Part shown: positions 50,671 through 61,409 of the stretch, piece by piece
Layout of the letters: each line of letters opens with the position of its first letter
Numbering within the stretch: the stretch's first letter is position 1
Origin: Pristionchus mayeri
Taxonomy: Eukaryota; Nematoda; Chromadorea; Rhabditida; Neodiplogasteridae
Assembly (NCBI GenBank): GCA_036245805.1
Contig: BTRK01000003.1
Span: 12,316,464-12,380,463, forward strand
Reading direction: 5' to 3'
DNA length: 64,000 nt
The notes under the pieces: generated by a model
Seen by the model: only the letters and a program-made list of their open reading frames with translations
Database searches by the model: none
Told to the model about the DNA's origin: nothing
Program-made: the position numbers and the translations under genes

Positions 50671-51118
50671 AATTAAAGTACTTAATGCCGGCTCAGAGAT
50701 TTAGCGGCTTAGGTGGTCAACTAACATTGTCGGAACGTTTTAATATTGCGCATACGCGATCCTGACAGCTACAGGAGTCTTGCCTCCACTACAGATGGGA
50801 GGGCAAGACTGGGTAACTGGAGGGATTGTTCTGCGTAGATGTGGAAGGCCAGAGTAGGGGCTGCAGTAAACAGCTATAGGGTGTATGCTCTCTGCAAGCG
50901 CCGGGTTAGAAACGTGACGACAAATAACCGGAAATAATGCAATTATTACATGTAAAGCGAAATCGTTTTTGTGAACCGAGCCTAGTAGTTGTGAACGAAA
51001 CCCAATTCAGAAATATTTAATTTGTTATCAAACGACTGTTTCCAAATGGTCTTGTTGATTCGTTGCTGCATCAGTGCTACATATGAGCGTGAGACAATTA
51101 TAGTAGTTGTTTCTTCAG

Positions 51119-51217
51119 GCCCTTCTACGTGACCAAATGGACGAGAAACTGGAGGAGATGGCTGAAATGGGAGTGAGCAACGAACAATTAGAAGCAATGA
51201 GGAAGACCATAACCTGA
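51119..51217 (+). CDS. Small terminal exon of unknown gene
   Basis: After a TTTCTTCAG acceptor the sequence reads ALLRDQMDEKLEEMAEMGVS and on to RKTIT with a TGA stop, 33 codons including the stop. It is related to the exon at 55886-56068 (DRLRDQIGKIRYQM...). Homologous copies lie at about 60712-60795 (minus strand) and about 17165-17260 (minus strand, altered). Its persistence in all copies suggests it belongs, or belonged, to a real transcript. I could not identify the upstream exon or the gene family. The charged, Glu/Met-rich sequence suggests a short coiled coil. Confidence 0.4.
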   Translation, partial: ALLRDQMDEKLEEMAEMGVSNEQLEAMRKTIT

Positions 51218-52870
51218 AACCAGTAACCACCTTCCCTCCCTTGACCATTCCTATTAAATCATCATTAATCAATGTATCCTAACTCGCTAATTAGAGATTG
51301 TATGCTAATTAATTGTTACAGTAATCGTTTACTTGTTCGGGTCCCAACTAGGCAATGATCTACCTCCCTTGCTTTCTCAAGCATTCCTTTTTTTACCGTA
51401 ATCTCTTTCCTCTATCACTGACTTTTGCCTTCCCTGTGATCTAGTCTTTCCTGTGTTTAGTCTCCGTGTTTCTATCTCGTTTGTTCAAGCCTCGTTTATC
51501 GTTCAAGAAGAAAATGTTCTTTTTCACTTTTTATCTTGATTGAGAAATGCCCCAGGGAAGTACGTCACGCTAAGCATTCGAAGGAATTTTATAAATGAAA
51601 AGTCCGAGCAACTTCGAGCGAACAATATTTCGAACATTACGAGTCTTTCGCAACGCTTGTCGCGCCGTGGTTCACTAGAGGATAGTATACGTTTCAAAAC
51701 ATCGATCAGCTAGTATACGTTTCAAAACATCGACTAGTTTGCCGCCGACGAGAGACAAAGGTTTTGAGGCATCAAGAGTCCGAGTTTCCTGCTACCCCCT
51801 TTGCACAGTTTTAAGCGCAAGGCATTCCACGGACAAAACAGAAAAGCGCACCTAATACTTTAATTTTCTATGAAACATGAATGAATCAACCACTTCCGTG
51901 CTTCGAAACAGATTAGGACCATTTGTGTTTCACAAACCCTATGAAATGAAAACGGTTTTCGAGGTCCAATTGTTCTAGGTTTCACAACTGGTTCATATTA
52001 AAACTCGATACAGTAAGCTAAAATTCCGTTAAGAGCAAATTCGCCGCTTTTTGAATTTGAAAAGGAGCGCGAAATGAGCTTTTGTTTTTGCACGGGGCTT
52101 AATGTGTTTGAATATTTCGAGCCTTTAAAACGGGTTTCGGTCGGGTACTACCTCCTCCAAGCAATGAAAATTATTCCAACTACCTTCAAAACGGATGTCT
52201 ACTGTAATAAAAAAACGTTCAAGAAGGTAACATCAGCTTTTTGAACTCCGCGAACCGAGGCAAATGAGTTTGACTTCGCCGAAACTTAATACTCAATTGT
52301 TTATTTTCAAATACACTGTGGTTAGAACCCATCTTCCCATGTTGAATGTTCAACGTGCATTTATTTTTCCGGAAGAAAAAGTAATTTTTACGTCTGTTAC
52401 ATTCATCCTCACTTGCTAGCATCCATTTTTTACAAAACTACTTTTCCTTAGATCAATTATTAGTGAAGCGCGTGCATTCGACAAAATGAAACAAAGAGTC
52501 ATCATCATATTTATCCTGACGTCAGGCACAATGGTCCTGCAGGAGGGTGACTTCAGTGTGGAGGGAATGGGGATCTTCGGTCTCAGAGCGTCGTTAGGTC
52601 AAGGGGTGGGATCTTCGTTGGCTTCTCTGGTCAACTGTAGGGACGATCGTGACGGATCTCCGTTGAGCATCGAAGTAGATCATCAACGCAGACAGCGAGG
52701 CTTTCTTGACGGTAGATCACTCGAGACGATGGGAATCCGTCCGTGCTCCTCCTCTTGAAGTGTACCAAGTAGGCGATACTCTCCGGGTTGCCCAAGCTGA
52801 CGGGAGAGGATTCCCCAAACTAGGTCGGAAAAGAGCGGGGTCAGGGACGACCGCCCATCACGAGCGCTAG

Positions 52871-52925
52871 AATGGAGAATGGAGAATGGAGAATGGAGAA
52901 TGGAGAAGAGAATGGAGAATGGAGA
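52871..52925. repeat. GGAGAAT-type short tandem repeat
   Basis: The unit GGAGAATGGAGAAT is repeated with small variation. It lies in the diverged outer left arm and appears to have no counterpart on the right side. Confidence 0.8.
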
Positions 52926-53507
52926 AAAATGAAACAAAAGCAACTGAAACCCTGAAAAAATGAATATTTACATGGATGACCCAGCGAACCGTTAGTTCGT
53001 TTTCACTAAACGCGCAAAGATAACGAAACGCGCAAGATGAAAGATTCCCGAAAGTTTCTCGACCACACGGCCCCCGGAGCATCGACATAAGGAAAAATAA
53101 AACGTCCGCAAGCATCAAGGAAAAGGAGCGCGCGTTCGAATAATGTACAGTCAGTATTGCCTGATTTATCACGAATGTTGCCTGATCGTCACTAATGTTG
53201 AATGTTTCTCGTAGCGATGTCCCTGAAATTTTCCCAACCAAACTGCAAACTCAGTTTGCGATCAACAAAAACCCTGAATTTCAGGCATTTTTCCTATGTT
53301 TAGCGGTAAATCTGCAGCATATTTTTATACAACTCAAGCAATTTCATGGACAGCCCCTGGACGTTTTCCCTTTCCTTATGTCGATGCTCCGGGGGCCGTG
53401 CGGCCACGTTTACGTGCACGCATAAGAAAAGGAAAAACATAGGGGAGATATCCTGAAAATTCTATGAGCTGTAAAATGTAAATCGACAGCATGTGTAGGT
53501 AATGACA

Positions 53508-56179
53508 GGAAAAATTCTGAGTTATGGTTGAATTACGTGAAATTCAGGGACATCGCTGTGAAAAATTGAAAAATATTTCGGATACTTGAGGAATCAGGCA
53601 ATTCTTGCTTGTGCTTTTTTCCAACGCGCGCTCCTTTTCCTTGATGCCTGCGGACGTTTTATTTTTCTCTATGTATTTTCTCCAGGGGTCTCGCACGTGG
53701 ACAATTTTCACCTTTTTTTCACGTCGTGGGCCGATAATTTGGCTTATTTTTTCGATTATTTATTACTAGCCCGGTTGTCCCCCCGCCGAATGCCCGGTGC
53801 TAGCGTTCATTGATCCTCACGTGATGCAATTTAGATTTGTATTTCTAGAATCCAACCGTTACCGATGATTTCCGTCCGATTGCTGTTGTCTGCTGTTTTT
53901 ATGCTCATGTTTTTGTTACCTGTCTTTCAATCTATTCCTCGCTGCAGACCAGGATGTTCTCCGTGTCTGGAAAGATTGGAAAGCAGATTGGCAGCTGTTC
54001 GATGGCACTCGCGAGATCGGCGTGAGTTGTACTCCATTTATGAATTCACAAAGCTGGTTTATCTTAGTGCTGAAACAAACATGAACCGTTCTAAATTTTG
54101 GGAATTTAATGGCAACGTATTTGTTGATTTGATGATCTTTCTCTGGAGAAAGTTCGCTTCATTAGGTCCTGCATTTATATTGCTGACTAAATGTTTGCCG
54201 GTAGTCAGCGTTTCCTGGTTGAAATTTGCCTTCTCAAACATGGGCAGTATTAAGGGTGTGGCTGAACCATCAACCAGTCATTGCACTTTCAGCTCGTCTT
54301 CGGCTGGTCAAAGAGGAGGATCCGTCATTAGGATTAATCTCGGTACGACGAATAGCTGCGTCACGCAGTGGCGGTCCTGCATGGCGGTGAAGGAGGTACT
54401 TTATGAAGTTTATCATGTACACCACGTTCCTACGCACTCTATGCTCACAGTTCCTTCCCAATTCTCTTCAGGTTGATTGCGACCGTCTCAAGACGTAGCG
54501 TGATCCTCGTAAAATAGCTGCGTTCTTATTGATTTCGTTTGAATAGTCCTTTATTTATCATAACTGCATCCATTGATGAATTATTAATGAAAATACTGCT
54601 CCTTGATGCTCTACGCGAAACATTGAGCGAAAAAAATACAGACGTTGACCCAGCTAACTGTACCGCACGCGTGAAATTAAGGCGTCGCGGCAGCAATCAC
54701 ACCACGAAGACGGGGTCAACAAAGGGTGCCTCGTACGCTGCGAATTTGAATTTGGAGAAAAATCTGATTGTATTTCCGAAATTCCACACCCTCGAATGCC
54801 CCAAAGGTAACAGCAAAGTATGATTTAAAAGAATTTACAATTTCTCGTGGTGCCCCCTAAATCCTGCCGCATTCACTCATTGGTGGGCGGAGGTTGAAGC
54901 TGGAAATCGAAAACCGGGGCTGTTTAGGGTTAAAAAAAAGGTGGGGGTCGTAAATGATAGTTTTTGTGAAATTTTTTCCCAAAAACCGGGGATGTTTCGC
55001 AGCTGGCTTCGATGGTGCCCACCTATGGCATTCACGTTCCTGAATCATTTAACATTGTCATGGTTGGCAACCAATCGATTGATTCGATCGATATCGTGTT
55101 ACAAACAATTTCGTAACTAACTGTAAACATTTACCGATTACCGTAACCTATCACATTCTCAGTTCCGCGAGAGGCTTCATCATGAGGAGGATAGGCGCGA
55201 GAGCTCACCGGCTGATCGTGAAAAACTGTTCATCGATCTACTCATCAATCACAAGGTACGGCGGGATGAGTTGTTGATTGGGGAATACTGTATCACATAC
55301 TGGAGGTTAGATAATAGCAGCAGTTCTCGATCGGTAATTACCTCGTCGATTGTAGGTCGCGCCTGCGTTGTCCCAGCTGGAGCCAACGGCGGACAAGATA
55401 CAGGAAGGAGTGTGGAAGGTGAGCGAGACTAGGGTAGGTCAAATACTAGGTACGCGTTCCATGGAGCCACCCGAGTCTTGCCTCCGCTATATGGCTGAGG
55501 ATCTGGGAGTGGGTAACATGAGGAATTTTTCTGCGTATGTCTGTATCACACATTGTAGGATGTATAATAACAGTTCAGTTCGCGATCGGTATTTACCTCG
55601 CCCATTGCAGCTCTCGGCTACAGTGTCCGCGCTGGACACAATGCAGGACATGATGCTACTCGAGCAGCAGGAAGGAATGGAGGAGTTGAACGAGACTATG
55701 ATAGGTCAAATACTGGGATGGAGCCACCCAAATCTTGTCTCCCCGTATGTGGCTGAGGGCCTGGTAGTGGGCTACAGGCGGGATTGTTCTGCGAATACGA
55801 GGGAGCTCGGAGTAGAGTCCTCTTTAAATATACCTGTTGCACACACTGTTCGCTTTTAGTGGTAACAAATTGAATATTTTTTCAGGACCGTCTACGTGAC
55901 CAAATCGGCAAGATACGCTACCAAATGGCTGATGCAGTGGAGGAGATGAATGAGACAGTGGAGAAGATGGCTGAGATGTTGGGGGAGGAGGAGGACGAGA
56001 CAGACGAGGAGGATGATGAGTCAGAGGAGGAGGATAAGAAAGAGGAAAAGGAGGAGGATGTGAACGAAGTGAGTAATGAGAATGTTGTGCTACTATTATG
56101 TTAAATAAGATGCCTAGCACTCTCATCCTTCTAGAATTCGCAATTCGGGTAAAATTCTTTTCCCACGTCCGTTGGTTAG
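53508..56179 (+). repeat. Inner left arm of a near-perfect palindrome
   Basis: Every position compared maps to 112808 minus that position on the right arm (56629-59300), without an indel and with identical translations of all frames in both arms. The first mismatches appear near 53505 (outer side) and at 56170 (one base), and pairing stops at 56179. The arm of about 2.67 kb contains the HSP70-like fragment and the duplicated helq-like exons. Confidence 0.95.
53954..54395 (+). pseudogene. Mitochondrial HSP70-like N-terminal fragment (left arm)
   Basis: Two exons splice in frame: 53954-54021 (MFSVSGKIGKQ..., a basic, Ser-rich start like a mitochondrial presequence) and 54293-54395 (after a TTTCAG acceptor; contains SVIRINLGTTNSCV). 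The second matches the first phosphate loop of mitochondrial HSP70 (canonical IGIDLGTTNSCV), but Gly is Arg and the Mg/ATP-contacting Asp is Asn. The next possible exon (GTTGATTGCGACCG...) reaches a stop after a few codons, and no other HSP70 exons are seen. It is a truncated duplicate, either dead or encoding a peptide of about 65 residues. An unspliced frame (53865-54476) also stays open through the intron. Confidence 0.65.
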
Positions 56180-56619
56180 ACAGACGAGAGAGCATTCAGA
56201 ATTAGGAGAGAGCCCAGTACTCTTTTATTCTTAGACACACGCTTTTGGGCGATGGCTGCTCAGGATAGATTAGATTGATTAATTTATCTGCGCCCTAGGC
56301 GCGACGATATCATGCACACTTAAGTAATTAATGATTGCAAGTTGGGTAGGGGATCCTCCTGAGTCATTGAGGGTGAGAAAGGTCTCCGACTATGGGATGG
56401 ATTTCCAATCGACGCTTAAAGATTATCGTCTTTACTGGCATTATGCAAAGTAAAACAGTTTTGTTAAAGAAGACCCCATAATTTTTATGCTTGCAGGTTC
56501 GCGAAATGCTCGTGAACGCAGAGGGAAAGGAGGCCTCTGAGATGTGGGAGAGTCACCACGATCTGGACAATGCCGCTGCGAGGATGTTCATTTCTGCCTT
56601 CGAAGTTCTGTGCGAGTAG
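55163..56619 (+). CDS. Chimeric gene with helq-derived exons and acidic tail
   Basis: Exons: 55163-55255 (FRERLHHEEDRRESSPADRE...), homologous to helq exon 41310-41408 (FREMLVHEEMRCESSLADPE); 55356-55418 (VAPALSQLEPTADKIQEG), homologous to helq exon 41492-41566; about 55611-55685 (LSATVSALDTMQDMMLLEQQ), a further copy of that exon; 55886-56068, a Met/Glu-rich coiled-coil-like segment followed by an acidic Glu/Asp run; and 56497-56619 (VREMLVNAEGKEASE... ending VLCE and TAG). Helicase motifs are absent. The donor after the third exon is weakened (GTTGAAC). No start codon exon is identified. The last exon lies in the palindrome spacer, so only this copy can be complete. It is either a new gene in formation or a pseudogene. 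Confidence 0.5.
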
Positions 56620-56628
56620 AACAGCGGA
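56180..56628. other. Palindrome spacer with a unique terminal exon
   Basis: The 449 bp between the arms holds the tail of an intron, a TTGCAG acceptor and the last exon of the chimeric gene (56497-56619). The TAG stop lies about 10 bp before the right arm begins. Nothing in it is mirrored on either arm. Confidence 0.85.
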
Positions 56629-59300
56629 CTAACCAACCGACGTGGGAAAAGAATTTTACCCGAATTGCGAATTCTAGAAGGATGAGAGTGCTAGGCATCT
56701 TATTTAACATAATAGTAGCACAACATTCTCATTACTCACTTCGTTCACATCCTCCTCCTTTTCCTCTTTCTTATCCTCCTCCTCTGACTCATCATCCTCC
56801 TCGTCTGTCTCGTCCTCCTCCTCCCCCAACATCTCAGCCATCTTCTCCACTGTCTCATTCATCTCCTCCACTGCATCAGCCATTTGGTAGCGTATCTTGC
56901 CGATTTGGTCACGTAGACGGTCCTGAAAAAATATTCAATTTGTTACCACTAAAAGCGAACAGTGTGTGCAACAGGTATATTTAAAGAGGACTCTACTCCG
57001 AGCTCCCTCGTATTCGCAGAACAATCCCGCCTGTAGCCCACTACCAGGCCCTCAGCCACATACGGGGAGACAAGATTTGGGTGGCTCCATCCCAGTATTT
57101 GACCTATCATAGTCTCGTTCAACTCCTCCATTCCTTCCTGCTGCTCGAGTAGCATCATGTCCTGCATTGTGTCCAGCGCGGACACTGTAGCCGAGAGCTG
57201 CAATGGGCGAGGTAAATACCGATCGCGAACTGAACTGTTATTATACATCCTACAATGTGTGATACAGACATACGCAGAAAAATTCCTCATGTTACCCACT
57301 CCCAGATCCTCAGCCATATAGCGGAGGCAAGACTCGGGTGGCTCCATGGAACGCGTACCTAGTATTTGACCTACCCTAGTCTCGCTCACCTTCCACACTC
57401 CTTCCTGTATCTTGTCCGCCGTTGGCTCCAGCTGGGACAACGCAGGCGCGACCTACAATCGACGAGGTAATTACCGATCGAGAACTGCTGCTATTATCTA
57501 ACCTCCAGTATGTGATACAGTATTCCCCAATCAACAACTCATCCCGCCGTACCTTGTGATTGATGAGTAGATCGATGAACAGTTTTTCACGATCAGCCGG
57601 TGAGCTCTCGCGCCTATCCTCCTCATGATGAAGCCTCTCGCGGAACTGAGAATGTGATAGGTTACGGTAATCGGTAAATGTTTACAGTTAGTTACGAAAT
57701 TGTTTGTAACACGATATCGATCGAATCAATCGATTGGTTGCCAACCATGACAATGTTAAATGATTCAGGAACGTGAATGCCATAGGTGGGCACCATCGAA
57801 GCCAGCTGCGAAACATCCCCGGTTTTTGGGAAAAAATTTCACAAAAACTATCATTTACGACCCCCACCTTTTTTTTAACCCTAAACAGCCCCGGTTTTCG
57901 ATTTCCAGCTTCAACCTCCGCCCACCAATGAGTGAATGCGGCAGGATTTAGGGGGCACCACGAGAAATTGTAAATTCTTTTAAATCATACTTTGCTGTTA
58001 CCTTTGGGGCATTCGAGGGTGTGGAATTTCGGAAATACAATCAGATTTTTCTCCAAATTCAAATTCGCAGCGTACGAGGCACCCTTTGTTGACCCCGTCT
58101 TCGTGGTGTGATTGCTGCCGCGACGCCTTAATTTCACGCGTGCGGTACAGTTAGCTGGGTCAACGTCTGTATTTTTTTCGCTCAATGTTTCGCGTAGAGC
58201 ATCAAGGAGCAGTATTTTCATTAATAATTCATCAATGGATGCAGTTATGATAAATAAAGGACTATTCAAACGAAATCAATAAGAACGCAGCTATTTTACG
58301 AGGATCACGCTACGTCTTGAGACGGTCGCAATCAACCTGAAGAGAATTGGGAAGGAACTGTGAGCATAGAGTGCGTAGGAACGTGGTGTACATGATAAAC
58401 TTCATAAAGTACCTCCTTCACCGCCATGCAGGACCGCCACTGCGTGACGCAGCTATTCGTCGTACCGAGATTAATCCTAATGACGGATCCTCCTCTTTGA
58501 CCAGCCGAAGACGAGCTGAAAGTGCAATGACTGGTTGATGGTTCAGCCACACCCTTAATACTGCCCATGTTTGAGAAGGCAAATTTCAACCAGGAAACGC
58601 TGACTACCGGCAAACATTTAGTCAGCAATATAAATGCAGGACCTAATGAAGCGAACTTTCTCCAGAGAAAGATCATCAAATCAACAAATACGTTGCCATT
58701 AAATTCCCAAAATTTAGAACGGTTCATGTTTGTTTCAGCACTAAGATAAACCAGCTTTGTGAATTCATAAATGGAGTACAACTCACGCCGATCTCGCGAG
58801 TGCCATCGAACAGCTGCCAATCTGCTTTCCAATCTTTCCAGACACGGAGAACATCCTGGTCTGCAGCGAGGAATAGATTGAAAGACAGGTAACAAAAACA
58901 TGAGCATAAAAACAGCAGACAACAGCAATCGGACGGAAATCATCGGTAACGGTTGGATTCTAGAAATACAAATCTAAATTGCATCACGTGAGGATCAATG
59001 AACGCTAGCACCGGGCATTCGGCGGGGGGACAACCGGGCTAGTAATAAATAATCGAAAAAATAAGCCAAATTATCGGCCCACGACGTGAAAAAAAGGTGA
59101 AAATTGTCCACGTGCGAGACCCCTGGAGAAAATACATAGAGAAAAATAAAACGTCCGCAGGCATCAAGGAAAAGGAGCGCGCGTTGGAAAAAAGCACAAG
59201 CAAGAATTGCCTGATTCCTCAAGTATCCGAAATATTTTTCAATTTTTCACAGCGATGTCCCTGAATTTCACGTAATTCAACCATAACTCAGAATTTTTCC
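56629..59300 (-). repeat. Inner right arm of a near-perfect palindrome
   Basis: Reverse complement of 53508-56179 with mirror sum 112808. It carries minus-strand copies of the helq-like exons (57390-57452, 57553-57645, about 57123-57197) and of the acidic exon (56740-56922). The copy lacks the terminal exon because that lies in the spacer. It holds the same HSP70-like fragment (next entry). Confidence 0.95.
58413..58854 (-). pseudogene. Mitochondrial HSP70-like N-terminal fragment (right arm)
   Basis: Mirror copy of 53954-54395, with exons at 58787-58854 and 58413-58515. I see no base difference from the left copy, including the Gly-to-Arg and Asp-to-Asn changes in the GTTNSCV loop. Two identical decayed copies imply the palindrome formed, or was homogenised, after these changes arose. 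Confidence 0.65.
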
Positions 59301-61409
59301 TTTCGTTACCTATACATGCTGTCGATTTAAATTTTACAGCTCATGCATTTTTCAGGATATCCCCCAGGTTTTTCCTTTGCTTATGCGTGCACGTAAGCGT
59401 AGCCGAGAAACTTCAGAAAGAAAATTTCTCGCTCATTCGCTCATCTTGCTCATTTCATTCTCTTTGCGCGTTTAGGTAACGGTTCGCTGGGTCATCAATT
59501 ATGTAAATATTTCGTTTTTTTCTAAATTTTCGGTTGCTTTTGTTTAATTTTATAGAACGCACACACATGACTAATAATTGATCTAAGGAAAAGTAGTTTT
59601 GTAAAAATGGATGCTAGCAAGTGAGGATAAATGTAAAAGGTATAAAAATTACTTTATTTTGTGGAATAATAAATGAACGTTGAATATTCAAGACGGAAAG
59701 ATGGGCACTAAACAAAGTGGATTTGGAAATAAAAACCATTGATTATTCGATTTCGGCAAAGTCAAACTCGAGTAGTTGAGTTAACTCATTTGGTAGTTGA
59801 ATTAATTTTTATTGCTTCGAGGCACAGCGTTTCCCAAGCATGGCGAGATAGGACAGAGCCTTTTTGGAATTTTGCCTAAAGTTGCCTATAGAATTTGAAA
59901 TCGCAACTCTTAAACGGAAGACATCCAGGTCTGCGGACTCTGCTTCTCTGCGCTCTCTTCACTCTCTCACCACTCTTGTCGGGTCAGCCGCGACGCGACC
60001 GTAACGCTCTCTGCTTCTCTGTCACTCTCTCTCTTCCCACTGACTCTCGCTTTTCTCTGACTTCTCTCGCTCATGCCAGGTCGAGAAACGCTGTGCGAGG
60101 ACGTAGTACCCGACCGAAACCCGTGTTAAAGGCTCGAAAGATTCAAGAGGCGATATCAGGAAACTCCGTCTTTCACGTCGGTGGCAAACTATCTAAGCTG
60201 TTGAATGTTTTGAAATGTATACTATCCTCTAGTGAACCACGGCGCGATAAACGTTGCGAAAGACTCGTGATGTTTGAAATATTGTTGGGTCGAAGTTGCT
60301 CGGACGTTTAATTTTAATGATAAAATTCCTTCGAATGCTTAGCGTGACGTACTTTCCCGTTAGTTTGGGGCATTTCTCATTCAAGATAAACAGTGAAAAA
60401 GAACATTTTCTTCTTGAACGATAAACGAGACTTGAACAATTGTGATGGAACCACGGAGACTAAACACAGGAAAGACTAGATCACAGGGAAGGCAGAAGTC
60501 AGTGATAGAGGAAAGAGATTGCGGTAAAAAAGGAGAGAAAGCAAGGGAGGTAGATCATTACCTAGTTGGGACCCGAACAAGTAAACGATTAATGCGACAA
60601 TTAATTAGCGTACAATCTCTAATTAGCGAGTTAGGATACATTGATTAATGATGATTTAATAGGAAATGAGAAGGGGGGAAGGTGATTACTGGTTTCAGGT
60701 TATGGTCTTCCTCATTGCTTCTAATTGTTCATTGCTCACTCCCATTTCAGCCATCTCCTCCAGTTTCTCGTCCATTTGGTCACGAAGAAGGGCCTGAAGA
60801 CACTACTATTATAATTGTCTTACGATCAGATGTAGAACTGACAGAGCAACGAATCAAGAAGACCATTTGGAAACAGTCGTTTGATAACAAAAATAAATAT
60901 TTCTGGCTTGGGTTTCTTTCACAACTACTAGGCTCGATTCACAAAAAAACGCTTTCGCCTTACATGCAATAATTGCATTATTTCCGGATAGATGCCGTCA
61001 CGTTTCTAACCCGGCGCGTGCAGAGAGCATACACCCTATAGCTGTTTACTGCCGCCCCTACTCTGGCCTCCCACTTCTACGCAGAACAATCCCTCCAGTT
61101 ACCCAGTCTTGCCCTCCCATCTGTAGTGGAGGCAAGACTCATGTAGCTGCCAGGATCGCGTACTCAGTTTTATGACCTACCACTAGTTCCCACTTTTCCA
61201 CTCTCTTCTTAAATCCGATCGCGACTTTCGAGGGACCACTGTAGTTCGCGTTACAATCGTATACCACTTCCACCTCAATGCACTCGCTACAAATCTACCT
61301 CTCACTAATCTTTCACTTCAACACCACAACTACTCTTTCCTGTCCTTGTTTTTGACCCCTCGTGCAATTTAGACCGAAACAAACAGTGATGCAAAGTATG
61401 AAAGTAGCA
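59301..61409. repeat. Outer right arm of the large inverted duplication
   Basis: Mirror of the left flank with divergence: GCGTTTAGGTAACGGTTCGC, GATCTAAGGAAAAGTAG, GTAGTACCCGACCGAAACCC (near 60105), the terminal-exon copy (60712-60795, minus strand), CAGAACAATCCCTCCAGTTA (near 61085), then the helq 3' flank. It lacks the 3.1 kb foldback block present after helq copy B. A frame at 59895-60311 is open for 138 codons but falls in a CTCTCT-rich, low-complexity region with no recognisable domain. Confidence 0.75.

Larger units (their letters stand above)
50750..53507. repeat. Outer left arm of the large inverted duplication
   Basis: This segment pairs with the right side (59300-61200) in inverted orientation but with divergence and indels. 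Shared blocks: CAGAACAATCCCTCCAGTTA (right) with its mirror at 50810-50830, the terminal exon at 51119, TACTACCTCC near 52147 with its mirror near 60100, and GATCTAAGGAAAAGTAG near 59580 with its mirror near 52440. The 51810-52090 part also matches 5605-5885. A GGAGAATGGAGAATGGAGAA tandem lies at 52871-52925. Confidence 0.75.

Noticed and set aside
53865..54476. A 203-codon frame with a hydrophobic start that resembles a signal peptide
   Set aside because: Only its later part has homology (the HSP70-like loop), and a TTTCAG acceptor and a good donor show that the middle is intron. The hydrophobic start lies upstream of the better ATG.
55368..55859. A 163-codon frame in each palindrome arm
   Set aside because: It reads straight through exon, donor, intron and acceptor of helq-derived exons. 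The spliced reading gives clearer homology, so the long frame is probably fortuitous.
55824..56195. Pro/Ser-rich frame on the minus strand (mirror at 56544-56984)
   Set aside because: It is the antisense of the acidic Glu/Asp exon; GAGGAG repeats read backwards give Pro/Ser runs.
59895..60311. A 138-codon frame as a gene
   Set aside because: It lies in CTCTCT-rich low-complexity sequence, is not conserved in the mirrored left arm, and has no recognisable domain.
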